A stretch of 64,000 bases of DNA. Origin: Buddleja alternifolia (Eukaryota > Streptophyta > Magnoliopsida > Lamiales > Scrophulariaceae). Where the stretch lies: assembly GCA_019426215.1 (NCBI GenBank), contig CM033406.1, forward strand, positions 2,929,001-2,993,000, read 5' to 3'. The stretch's first letter is position 1. Each line of letters opens with the position of its first letter. This document shows positions 1-10,106 of the stretch, in pieces. The notes beneath the pieces are model-generated. The model ran no database searches, had not been told where the DNA came from, and worked only from the letters and a program-made list of their open reading frames with translations. The translations under genes were made by a program, and so were the position numbers.

Positions 1-2
1 CA

Positions 3-179
3 GAAGAAACTCCAGATGGCTATGTTGAGAAGCCCAAACAAGAATGTTCCACTGATGAGCGTCGAAGAGCAAATCTGGACAATGTTGGTCGAAATGCTTT
101 GAATACAACTATTGGTGACAACGACAATTTATTCAACAAAGTTAAATCATGTAATACCACTAAAAAAATCTGGGATAAG
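3..179 (+). pseudogene. gag: B gag, N-terminal fragment (UBN2/gag-polypeptide domain)
   Basis: An open frame of 59 codons from position 3 ends exactly where element A begins. It has the look of the plant copia gag domain (UBN2), including the K-K-I-W-D motif just before the break. The same domain resumes in frame at 10109, right of A. If A and one copy of the 5-bp duplication are ignored, the frame is continuous across the join, which shows that A landed inside a gag that was already here. The true start codon is left of the window. Confidence 0.8.
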
Positions 180-1783
180 TGTTAGAGTTAGTGCCCGACG
201 CACCAATTATTGGGCGCCATTCTTTGTAATAGTAACTCTAGAGTTGAACAATCGTTTTCTTACAAAAAAAGTCAATCTCTTTTTATGTGTGGCATGTCTT
301 TATTCTTAAATTAGTTTTTACTTTGGTTTAGAATAAAGTCCCGAAGGATCACACATAGCTATGGGACATCATTGCACATTGGGTGTGGCAATGCTGGAAT
401 ATGTCTCGAAAGCTGTGATCTTTAAACATTGTTCCAAGTCGTGAAAGGGTTCATCGAGATAAAGGGATATCGATGCAACCCAAAAGACTTGCTCATATGA
501 TGCATACTCTGGTAGAAGTGTATCTCGTTCCATAGATACCGGCACGGTGAAAGCCAATGCATATATGAGGGTCGCCATTGTGGTAATGGGCGAACTGAAC
601 AACCCCATGGAAGTTCCTGAAATGGATTCCCAGTCGAATGTGGAACTTCCAGTGGTCTTGTAGTATAGAGTAATCCTTATGGACCTAAGATTTCATTGGA
701 TGTCTTATGCGTAACCGCGCATGTTCTTGATTTGTTACATTATCACTTTAGATGATCGAATATGGGCAAACTCAGACATGCACGTCTTACGTAGTAAGGC
801 ACGTGAGAATCAAGAGGAATCTATCTCTGACATTAGCCAGTCGGTTAATCTCCTATGGTTACATAGTGAATCGACTTAAGGAATCTTCGACCGAAGTATG
901 ATATCTAAAGAGGCGTAGGGTTTCCTCGTTTAGATAGTCGAAGTCAATTTCACATAATGTGGGAAACATAGTATTGAATTAATAGAGCTTCGACCTTAGC
1001 CAATGCTCTAGATTCAATCGGGAGATTAGATAGAGAGATCTTACTTATGCGAGGATCAAGATCGCAAAAGGCGTATCTTTACTTTTGTTTTATCTAGGTC
1101 TTCGGGACCCTATGCTAGGTGGGCAACCGCGATTTGTAAGTGCCAAGAATTAGCTTGGTGACTAATTCGAGGCTTGATTAAATCAAAGGATTGATTTAGT
1201 CTAGTACTTTCCATTTTAGGAAGGTACACTAGCACTGTGGGAAGGTGTACTTACTACTAGATAGAAACGAGCCTAAGGGGTCACACACTAACTCGAGAGA
1301 GTCACTGCTTGAATAGATGTGATTAATCAATTTCGAGGAATTTGAGGGAATTAGGAAAGCTTGGTACTTTCCTAATATGGAATCTAAATTAATTGAAGGA
1401 TTCAATTAATTTTACTCTTTTAATTAATCTTGTAGAATTAATTAAATTAATGGACCTAGTAGAGTCCAAGTATTTTATTTAATTGGGTGGAGCCTAAGTT
1501 AAATAAATAAATATTGGAATTAGTTGGTTGGATTTAATTTGACTTGTATTTAATTGATGGGTTGCACCTATAATTAAATTGAGAAGTCAAAATTAAATCC
1601 TAAAGTCCAATTAAATGGAGTTGACCGATTTGTGAGTGTAAATAAGAGAGGGGGCGATTTTATGTGTGGTGGAAGAGGAAAAGAGTTTTCCCCTCCTCCA
1701 AATCTTCATAGGATATGGATTACTAGAGAATTTGGGAGAAATGAAGTTTCCTTTTCCTAATAGGACTCTAGGTAATCTTCACC

Positions 1784-1791
1784 TATAAATA
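1784..1791 (+). promoter_or_regulatory. Putative TATA box of A LTR
   Basis: TATAAATA lies about 600 bp before the end of the 5' LTR, and the same octamer lies at 9576-9583 in the 3' LTR. It is the best core promoter candidate in the LTR. The transcription start was not determined. Confidence 0.5.
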
Positions 1792-2181
1792 AGAGATGAA
1801 GGAGACTAAAATAGATGATGAAAAAGCTGGAAAATCCGCCCCTCTCTCTTAGACCTAAAATCGGCCACCTCTGTCCTCTTTCCAACAAGACGTCGTTTTA
1901 TTCATGTGTTGAATTAAACGACTTAGAAAATATTCCTGCCTTTCACATAATCAAGCCTAAGTTAAGCTTAGAATCGTTTTGTTGTCTAGGACGCAAGGCA
2001 AGACGATTGGTGACTTGAACGAGGTGTGGATACATCTTAGAGGTGCGACGCTTGGAGCACTCGAAATCGGGAGATACGAAAAACGACGGGCAATTTCTCA
2101 CCCAAGGGAAATTGTGTGGATTTGCACCACATGGTTGCTGAGATCCAAAGTACGAGGGAAAACAATATTTTCGAAAGGTAT

Positions 2182-2343
2182 AATTTCGTTTACCTCCTTA
2201 TCAAAATCGATCGAACCAATTCCATATTCCTGTTTTCGGGTGGTTGTACGTTTACTTTTGTAAATTTCGTTTACCTCCTTATCAAAATCGATCGAACCAA
2301 TTCCATATTCCTGTTTTCGGGTGGTTGTACGTTTACTTTTGTA
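2182..2343 (+). repeat. 81-bp tandem duplication in A 5' LTR
   Basis: Two copies with period 81 (starts 2182 and 2263), near-identical by eye. The 3' LTR (about 9968-10055) has one copy. The duplication therefore arose after insertion, or was lost from one LTR. Confidence 0.9.
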
Positions 2344-2397
2344 AAATTTTAATTTCCGCTGCCACAAGCCACCCGAGGGAATGAGTCAACCCAACAG

Positions 2398-2410
2398 TGG
2401 TATCAGAGCC
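2398..2410 (+). promoter_or_regulatory. A primer binding site (initiator tRNA-Met)
   Basis: TGGTATCAGAGCC begins two bases after the 5' LTR. This is the standard plant copia PBS, complementary to the 3' end of initiator tRNA-Met. Confidence 0.93.
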
Positions 2411-3585
2411 ATGGTTTGGCTCGATCGAATTTTTGTGTGATTATGCATGTTTGTTTTTATGTTTTAATTGTAAAATCGAAAGCATGATAATCAATATGTT
2501 CATTGTTAGACTAGGATTGATTTGATTTGGGATGTTGTTTGATTTTTATGATTTTAATGTTTAAAAGTCATTGGTTTTAAAAATCATGAAATCTGAAATT
2601 TGGGTATATGATTGTTTTCGAAGGTTTTGATCTAGTTTTATGAAATCACCTTTGGTGGGGTGTTGCGAGATGGTTGAACCGAAGGTTTAATCATCAAGTA
2701 ATGAAACTCAGACCTTAGGAGAATTCAGATTCGTTAATCGAAACTCGAAAGAATCACGAACGTGTGAAAAACTGATTTGAAAATCGCGAACAGCAACAAC
2801 CGCTGCACGCGGCGCCCAGGCGTGGAGTAACCCACGCCCAGGCGCGCGGATGACCACGCCTAGCAGAAAGTTAAATATTTTTTTTCCTTTCTTCGTACTT
2901 TCTGAAGGTGGGTGACCCAAAAACCTTACCTATGATGTTTTAGACTTGTAAACTCTGAGAAAGGTTTTAGAAATCAATATCGAACTTATCCCAATGATAT
3001 TTGCAATCTAGTTTGAATGATGAATGGGTAAAATTTACTTTATAACATGTATGTTTTTTGCTTGGCATGTTTATGTGATAAAAGGATGAACCACGAGCCT
3101 AGTCGTAGTGTTGGTTTTCTATGTATGTAATTATTCTAGAGTTGTAAATAATAGCTGGTTTGGCTCTTTCCTTTTCGTATAGTAGATTAGTAGTTTTTGA
3201 TATTCTATGTAATCGAAGACGGAGCCAAGACTTGAAGACTTGTATGCTGAGACGATACCATTGTAATAGTCTAGGCTGTGTTTTTATTTTCTAGAAATGT
3301 CCAAACCCACTTTGGCTCGAGTGGGTTGCTAGGTTAGGGCTCGAGATGGTTCATCCTCAATTTTACCGCTTTGTGGATGTTTTACTTATCTGTCTATAAT
3401 GATTATGTGATGTAATGCATGCATAGGATAGATAATTAGAACAAGATAATTAAATTTGATGAGACCCCCCAATAAGCATGTTATAATTCCCTCCTGTGAA
3501 AATATTAGGCTTATATGATATTAAGAATGGAATTCTATTATCATGCGTTCCATCATAAGTATACACCATGTGAAACGCCGCTAAA

Positions 3586-3907
3586 GGTTCAATCCTTTTG
3601 CTCAGAAAATGGGGTGGATTAGATCTGAGGTAGGCTGTGGGTGTTTACTAAGCACTACGGTGCCCCGTGGAAATCGGTTGGTTTCATTGCTTTGCTCAGA
3701 AAATGGGGGCAATGAAATTGATGGTTATACATGGGATACTTGATGGGTCGAGCCTAACATCGTCCCTCATGTGTTAGCTCAGAAAATGGGGCACATGTGG
3801 GAGATGAGGAAAACCATCTTGAGAACTATCTAAAAAAGATAGAAGGTCCGGTAAGGCTACTATTCAAAATCATCGTATGTTAGCTCAGAAAATGAGGCAT
3901 ATGATGA
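3586..3907 (+). other. Row of four stem-loops with one conserved loop, A leader
   Basis: The loop TTWGCTCAGAAAATGGGG occurs four times (3597-3614, 3691-3708, 3774-3791 and 3880-3897; the last reads GAGG). Each copy is flanked by a different inverted repeat: AATCC/GGATT (3591-3595/3616-3620); TTTCATTGC/GCAATGAAA (3682-3690/3709-3717); CATGTG/CACATG (3768-3773/3792-3797), extended outward by CCC/GGG and CATC/GATG; CATCGTATG/CATATGATG (3871-3879/3898-3906, one G-U pair). Loops agree and stems do not, yet each stem pairs with its own partner. That is the signature of selected RNA structure. Packaging, dimerisation or translation control are possible roles; none is shown by the sequence. Confidence 0.8.
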
Positions 3908-4085
3908 AGTGAGAATGGATCTCAAGCCCACTAAAGAAACTAACGTTTCTTCGAATTATGTCAAGAGGGTAGTATGATTTGAGAAAATGTGAGAGACTTG
4001 TACAATTAAAGACCAAATTGTATAAGGACTTTATTTGAAAATCCGTTATTGATTGTCTGTTATGCATTTTTGTAGATAAACGAAA

Positions 4086-4925
4086 ATGGCCAATAATCCT
4101 TTCAAAACCCTAATTGAAACAAACAAACTAACTGGATCAAACTTTGAAGATTGGCTTCGTAACCTTAAGATTATCCTTTCATTTGAAAGAAGACAATATG
4201 TGCTTGACATACCGATGCAAGATGAGCCGGAAGAGGATTCATCTGATGATGAAAAGTTCCAGTACCAACAATGGAAGGAAGATGACATGCAAGTGCGATG
4301 TCTCGTGTTGGCCTCTATGAGCAACAAGTTGCAGAGACAACATGAGACGATCGAGAATGCTGCGTCGATCCTCCTTCATTTGCAAGAGTTGTATGTCACT
4401 AGAACTAGGCGAGAAAGATATGCTATCTCCAAGGAGATCCTCAAAGCTCGAATGACTGAAAACTCTGATGTAAGTGCGCATGTACTTAAAATGATTGGGC
4501 TAATTGAAAAATTGGCTGGTCTGGGCGTGGAACTTGACAATGAGCTTTCTATGGATTTGGTCCTACAGTCATTGCCTAACTCTTATGATCAATTTGTGGT
4601 CAATTTCAACATGAACCAACTTGAAGCAAAGCTTCCTGAGCTGTTGAACATGTTGAAGACTGCTGAAAGCACCATCAAGAAGGATAAACCAGTGCTTCTT
4701 ATGAATTCTTCATCAAAAGCCAAGAAGGGCAACAAGAAGAAGAATAAGACTAAGAAGCTGAAAGGTAATGGTGGTGTGAAGAAGGGTAAGAAGTCGAAGT
4801 CTAAAAAGTCTGATGAGTGCTTCAAATGTGGGAAAGTTGGGCACTGGCAAAGGAACTGCAAAGAGCCTCCGGCTCAAGGTATGTTCTTTGTTGAAGTTAA
4901 CTTCCCTGTTAACGATTCTTCTTAG
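4086..4925 (+). CDS. gag: A gag (copia capsid-nucleocapsid)
   Basis: An uninterrupted 279-codon frame from an ATG that follows the leader. The N-terminal two thirds look like the plant copia gag-polypeptide/UBN2 domain. A lysine-rich stretch follows, then one CCHC zinc knuckle (C-F-K-C, G-H, N-C; near residues 249-262), the nucleocapsid RNA-binding motif. Gag forms the cytoplasmic particle and packages the RNA. The frame ends in TAG (4923-4925) directly before the protease. That codon sits where copia proteins have the Trp of the W-x-x-D-T/S-G motif, so it is probably a TGG to TAG mutation and not a programmed stop. Confidence 0.88.
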   Translation: MANNPFKTLIETNKLTGSNFEDWLRNLKIILSFERRQYVLDIPMQDEPEEDSSDDEKFQYQQWKEDDMQVRCLVLASMSNKLQRQHETIENAASILLHLQELYVTRTRRERYAISKEILKARMTENSDVSAHVLKMIGLIEKLAGLGVELDNELSMDLVLQSLPNSYDQFVVNFNMNQLEAKLPELLNMLKTAESTIKKDKPVLLMNSSSKAKKGNKKKNKTKKLKGNGGVKKGKKSKSKKSDECFKCGKVGHWQRNCKEPPAQGMFFVEVNFPVNDSS

Positions 4926-5285
4926 GTTTTTGACACTGGATGCGGTGTTCATATCTGCAATGATTTGCAGGTGATGAAAAGAACCAAGGAGCTAAGTAGA
5001 GGAGATATGACCCTGCGGATGGGGAATGGAGCATTGGTTGCTGCCAAAGCCGTGGGGACAATCTACTTAGAGTTAGGAGATAGGAAATTAGTTTTACATT
5101 CCGTTTATTTTGTTCCTGAAATAATAAGAAATATTATCTCGATTCCGGTTTTGGATAGAGAAGGATATTGTTTTGAGATTCGTAATAAAAGTTTGCTTTT
5201 GTTTTATGAATCGTCTCTTGTTATGGAATCGAAAGTGAAGGATGGAATGTATACTATATCCCCAATAATTTCCAATCTCAATATT
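4926..5285 (+). pseudogene. pol: A pol: aspartic protease and start of GAG-pre-integrase
   Basis: In the same frame as gag, past the TAG. The catalytic D-T-G lies eight codons into the segment's start (V-F-D-T-G-C-G), followed by hydrophobic strands typical of retropepsin and the segment that leads to the pre-integrase region. A TAA at 5286-5288 closes it, and the frame then continues open into integrase. Protease would cut the Gag-Pol polyprotein in the particle. Confidence 0.8.
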
Positions 5286-5288
5286 TAA

Positions 5289-6300
5289 CAAAGTAACAAA
5301 CGTAAACAAGATAATCAAGTAAATGCACAAATGTGGCACGAAAGACTTGGACATATTTCCAAAGAAAGAATTCGAACAATGGCAAAACATTTAGGTGTAA
5401 ATGACTTAGATAAATTGTCAAGTTGCGAATCATGTCTTAAAGGAAAAATGACCAAGTTACAGTTTTCGGGGAAAGCGGAACGAGCCACAAAACCATTGGA
5501 CTTGGTCCATACGGACGTGTGTGGGCCAATGAGTGTGAGCACTCATGGTAGCCAAAGCTACTTCATAACTTTTACCGATGATTCTTCACAGTTTGGTTAC
5601 TTATATCTTATGAGATATAAATCTGAATCCTTTGAGAAGTTTAAGGAGTTCAGAAACAACTTGGTAGAAGTATTAAGGCTCTTCGATCGGATCGAGGAGG
5701 AGAATACTTGTCTACCGAGTTTCTTGATTATCTTAGAGAGAATGGAATTCTCTCACAGTGGACACCGCCCGACACGCCTCAACATAACGGGGTAGCCGAG
5801 CGTAGGAATCGAACATTGCTAGATATGGTTCGATCCATGATGGGTTCCACTAAAGTTCCTAAGTAATGTGGGGTTATGCTCTTGAAACGGTTGTCTATCT
5901 GTTGAATAGATTGCCTAGCAAGACGGTGCCCAATACCCCATATGAAAGTTGGTGTGGAAAGACGCCCTCATATAATCATTTGAGAATATGGGGGTGTCCA
6001 GCTTATGTAAAGCACTTAGTGGGAGACAAATTGGACCCCAAGTCCTCTTTGTGCCATTTTGTAGGATATCCAAAAGAAACTGTTGAATATTACTTCTACA
6101 GCCCAACGCAACAAAAGGTTATTGTTTCGAGAAACGCCAATTTCTTGGAGAGGGGTCACCTTCTAGATAGGAAAGGCGAGGCTGTAGAACTTGATGAGGT
6201 CCATGAGAATGGATCAAGTCAAGAGATACAAATTAACCCACCCGACACCAACGAGGCTACATCAGAGGCACCCACTGAAAACACACAACCTTTGAGGAGA
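5289..6300 (+). pseudogene. pol: A pol: integrase, frameshifted
   Basis: The HHCC zinc-binding part begins near 5331 (W-H-x-R-L-G-H, then C-x-x-C in S-C-E-S-C). The first catalytic Asp is in H-T-D-V-C-G-P. Near 5680 the frame shifts: the D-R-G-G-E-Y segment with the second Asp, and the V-A-E-R-R-N-R segment with the catalytic Glu, read in another frame. A stop and a second shift near 5863 lead to the frame open from 5866, which carries the C-terminal part of integrase. Integrase would insert the cDNA; this copy cannot make a whole enzyme. Confidence 0.82.
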
Positions 6301-7959
6301 TCAAAGAGGATCCCAAGGGAGCCTGAAAGATGGCTAGGCCTATTGCAAGAGGAGGGCGCTCAAGATCCTCCTCTAGACTCTGATCCGAAGAGTTTTAAGA
6401 GTGCAATGTTTGACATTGATTCAAGAAGATGGCTAGAGGCCATGACATCCGAAATGGACTCCATGTACTCCAACAAGGTATGGACCTTGGTTGACCCACC
6501 TGAGGGCATCAAGCCCATTGGCTATAAGTGGGTCTACAAGCGAAAGCTTGGAGTCGATGGAGAGGTAGTCACCTATAAGGCTCGCCTCGTGGCAAAAGGA
6601 TTTACTCAAAGACAAGGGATTGACTATGAGGAAACCTTCTCACCAGTGGCTATGCTGAAATCCATTAGGATTATGCTTGCAATATCTGCATATTTTGATT
6701 ATGAAATATGGCAGATGGATGTAAAGACTGCATTCCTCAATGGAGAAATTGAGGAAGAGATTTACATGCAACAGCCAGAGGGCTTTACATCAAAAGGGAG
6801 CGAACACAAAGTGTGTAAACTCCAAAGGTCCATCTATGGACTTAAGCAAGCTTCTTGAAGTTGGAACAAACGTTTTGACACTGTCATACAAGAGTATGGA
6901 TACGTTCAAAATGTTGAAGAGGCATGTGTGTATAAGAAAGACAGTGGGAGCGCAGTCACGTTCATCATACTTTATGTCGATGTCATCCTACTAATTGGAA
7001 ATGATGTAGGGATGATGTAGTCAACTAAAGTATGACTCTCTTATAAATTCTCCATGAAAGATATGGGAGATGCGTCCTACATACTCGGTATGAAGATCTA
7101 TAGGGATAGATCGAATAGGATGCTAGGTCTCTCCCAATCTGTATATGTCGATCGCGTACTCAAAAGATTTGAAATGGAAGAGTCCAAGAAGGGATTCTTG
7201 CCAATAGGACATGGCATCACACTTTCCAAATCTATGTGCCCAAAGACTGAGGAAGAAAGAGTGAAAATGTCCAAAATTCCCTATGCTTCTGCGATAGGAA
7301 GTATAATGTACACGATGATATGCACAAGACCCGATGTAGCTTATGCATTGAGTGCGTGTAGTCGATATCAAGCGAATCCAGGCATAGCACACTGGAGTTC
7401 GGTGAAAACAATCCTTAAATATCTAAGGAGAACTAAGGAATTGTTCTTGATATACGGACGAGGAGAATTGGAATTAGAGGGGTTTACTGATTCGAGTTTC
7501 CAATCCGACAAGGATGACTCGAAGTCAGTCTCTGGGTTTGTATTTCTGCTTAATGGCGGAGCGGTTAGCTGGAAGAGTTCCAAGCAAGCAACCATAGCTG
7601 ACTCCACCACTGAAGCAGAATTCATTGCAGTAAATGAGGCTGCAAAAGAAGCTGTTTGGATGAGGAACTTCATCCAAGAATTGGGTGTCGTTCCATCCGT
7701 TGGGGATCCAGTAACGGTATACTGTGATAACAACAGGGCTATTGCACAAGAAAAAGAGCCGAGGTCTCATCAGAAATCTAAACATGTTATGAGGAAATTC
7801 CGATTGATACAAGAAATCATTGGAAGAGGCGACGTGCGAATGGAGCGCGTGGATACAGCGGACAACAAAGCGGACCCACTCACCAAACCCCTTAGCCAAA
7901 AAGTATTTGAAGGACATCTGGGAAGAATGGGCCTTAAGTACATGGGCAATTGGCGCTAG
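6301..7959 (+). pseudogene. pol: A pol: reverse transcriptase and RNase H
   Basis: Starts with the typical copia segment before RT (W-x-x-A-M-x-x-E-M-D-S near 6430) and holds the K-T-A-F-L-N-G and Y-G-L-K-Q-A motifs. A TGA follows A-S at 6856-6858, where the family has Arg, so it is most likely CGA to TGA. The active site reads Y-V-D-V (6973-6984) instead of Y-V-D-D, so a catalytic Asp is lost. Another TAG lies at 7018-7020. From 7054 a 301-codon open frame covers the RT thumb and RNase H (S-W-K-S-S-K-Q, T-E-A-E, D-N), ending at 7959, 14 bp before the 3' LTR. Confidence 0.87.
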
Positions 7960-7973
7960 GGCAAGTGGGAGAT
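7960..7973 (+). promoter_or_regulatory. A polypurine tract
   Basis: A purine-rich stretch (GGCAAGTGGGAGAT) touches the TG of the 3' LTR. This is the usual copia position and composition for plus-strand priming. Confidence 0.8.
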
Positions 7974-10106
7974 TGTTAGAGTTAGTGTCCGGCGCACCAA
8001 TTATTGGGCGCCATTCTTTGTAATAGTAACTCTAGAGTTGAACAATCGTTTTCTTATAAATAAAGTCAATCTCTTTTTATGTGTGGCATGTCTTTATTCT
8101 TAAATTAGTTTTTACTTTGGCTTAGAAAGTCCCGAAGGATCACACATAGCTATGGGACATCATTGCACATTGGGTGTGGCAATGATGGAATATGTCTCGA
8201 AGGCTGTGATCTTTAAACATTGTTCCAAGTCGTGATAGGGTTCATCGAGATAAAGGGATATCGATGCAACCCAAAAGACTTGCTCATATGATGCATACTC
8301 TGGTAGAAGAGTATCTCGTTCCATAGATACTGGCACAGTGAAAGCCAATGCATATATGAGGGTTGCCATTGTGGTAATGGGCGAATTGAACAACCCCATG
8401 GAAGTTAGTGAAATGGATTCCCAGTCGAATGTGGAACTTCCAGAGGTCTTGTAGTATAAGAGTAATCCTTATGGACCTAAGATTCCATTGGATGTCTTAT
8501 GTGTAACCGCGCATGTTATTGATTTGTTACATGATCACTTTAGATGATCGAATATGGGCAAACTCAAACATGCACGTCTTACGTAGTAAGGCACGTGAGA
8601 ATCAAGAGGAATCTATCTTTGACATTAGCCAGTCGGTTAATCTCCTATGGTTTCATAGTGAATCGACTTAAGGAATCTTCGGTCGAAGTATGATATCTAA
8701 AGAGACGTAGGGTTTCCTCGTTTAGATAGTCGAAGTCGATTTCACATAACGTGGGAAACATAGTATTGAATTAATAGAGCTTCGACCTTAGCCAATGCTC
8801 TAGATTCAATCGGGAGATTAGATAGAGAGATCTTACTTATGCGAGGATCAAGATCGCAAAAGGCGTATCTTTACTTTCGTTTTATCTAGGTCTTTGGGAC
8901 CCTATGCTAGGTGGGCAACCGCGATTTGTAAGTGCCGAGAATTAGATTGGTGACTAATTCGAGGCTTGATTAAATCAAAGGATTGATTTAATCTAGTACT
9001 TTCCATTTTAGGAAGGTACACTAGCACTGTGGGAAGGTGTACTTACTACTAGATAGAAATGAGCCTAAGGGGTCACACACTAACTCGAGAGAGTCACTGC
9101 TTGAATAGATGTGATTAATCAATTTCGAGGAAATTGAGGGAATTAGGAAAGCTTGGTACTTTCCTAATATGGAATATAAATTAATTGAAGGATTCAATTA
9201 ATTTTACTCTTTTAATTAATCTTGTAGAATTAATTAAATTAATGGACTTAGTAGAGTCCAAGTATTTTATTTAATTGGGTGGAACTCAAGTTAAATAAAT
9301 AAATGTTGGAATTAGTTGGTTGGATTTAATTTGACTTGTATTTAATTGATGGGTTGCACCTATAATTAAATTGAGAAGTCAAAATTAAATCCTAAAGTCC
9401 AATTAAATGGAGTTGACCGATTTGTGAGTGTAAATAAGGGAGGGGGCGATTTTATGTGTGGTGGAAGAGGAAAAGAGTTTTCCCCTCCTCCAAGTCTTCA
9501 TAGGATAAGGATTACTAGAGAGTTTAGGAGAAAGGAAGTTTCCTTTTCCTAATAGGACTCTAGGTAATCTTCACCTATAAATAAGAGATGAAGGAGACTA
9601 AAATAGATGATGAAAAAGCTGAAAAATCCGCCCCCTCTCTTAGACCTAAAATCGGTCACCTCTCTCCTCTTTCCAACAAGACGTCGTTTTATTCATGTGT
9701 TGAATTAAACAACTTAGAAAATATTCCTACCTTTCACATAATCAAGCCTAAGTTAAGCTTAGAATTGTTTTGTTGTCTAGCACGCAAGGCAAGACGATTG
9801 GTGACTTGAACGAGGTGTGGATACATCTTAGAGGTGCGACGCTTGGAGCACTCCAAATCGGGAGATATGAAATACGACGGACAATTTCTCACCCAAGGGA
9901 AATTGTGTGGATTTGCACCACAGGGTTGCTGAGATCCAAAGTACGAGGTGAAACAAGATTTTTGAAAGGTATAATTTCGTTTACCTCCTTATCAAATTCG
10001 ATCGAACCAATTCCATATTCCTGTTTTCGGGTGGTTGTACGTTTACTTTTGTAAAATTTTAATTTCCGCTGCCACGAGCCACCCGAGGGAATGAGTCAAC
10101 CCAACA
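7974..10106 (+). repeat. A 3' LTR
   Basis: About 2133 bp, from TGTTAGAG to CCCAACA. It lacks the 81-bp duplication of the 5' LTR and differs otherwise by a moderate number of single changes. The right flank ATATG is the second copy of the target duplication. Confidence 0.9.

Larger units (their letters stand above)
180..2396 (+). repeat. A 5' LTR
   Basis: About 2217 bp, starting TGTTAGAG and ending CCCAACA directly before the PBS. It matches the 3' LTR along its whole length with scattered single changes. The 84-bp length difference is mostly an 81-bp tandem duplication present only here (2182-2343). TATAAATA at 1784-1791 is a likely core promoter and recurs at 9576-9583. Small ORFs inside, such as 1815-2018 and the antisense 369-608, recur in the other LTR only because the LTR is duplicated; they are not taken as genes. 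Confidence 0.9.
2397..4085 (+). other. A untranslated leader between PBS and gag
   Basis: About 1.7 kb with no credible gene. It holds a GC-rich block at 2805-2865 with three copies of a CGCCYAGGCG-type motif, and a row of four stem-loops at 3586-3907 described separately. The rest shows nothing recognisable. Confidence 0.7.
180..10106 (+). mobile_element. Element A: complete Ty1/copia retrotransposon inserted in B gag
   Basis: A 9.9-kb element with long LTRs (180-2396 and 7974-10106), a methionine-initiator PBS, gag, pol in copia order and a polypurine tract. The flanks are ATAAG (175-179) and ATATG (10107-10111), a 5-bp duplication with one mismatch. LTR ends are TGTTAG and CCCAACA. The coding part has several stops and frameshifts, so it is not autonomous now. 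Its translated sequence resembles that of G and H (gag, and the YxDD region), so the three are probably related copia lineages; I cannot fix the clade by eye. Confidence 0.9.

Noticed and set aside
369..608. Antisense 79-codon frame in the A 5' LTR, with a near-identical frame at 8160-8399
   Set aside because: Conservation follows from LTR duplication; no domain and no promoter context.
4923..4925. Programmed readthrough stop between gag and pol in A
   Set aside because: The stop sits exactly on the conserved Trp of the protease motif and other stops follow in pol, so a nonsense mutation is simpler.
7368..7917. Two antisense frames of over 120 codons in A RNase H
   Set aside because: Shadows of the real RNase H frame on the other strand.
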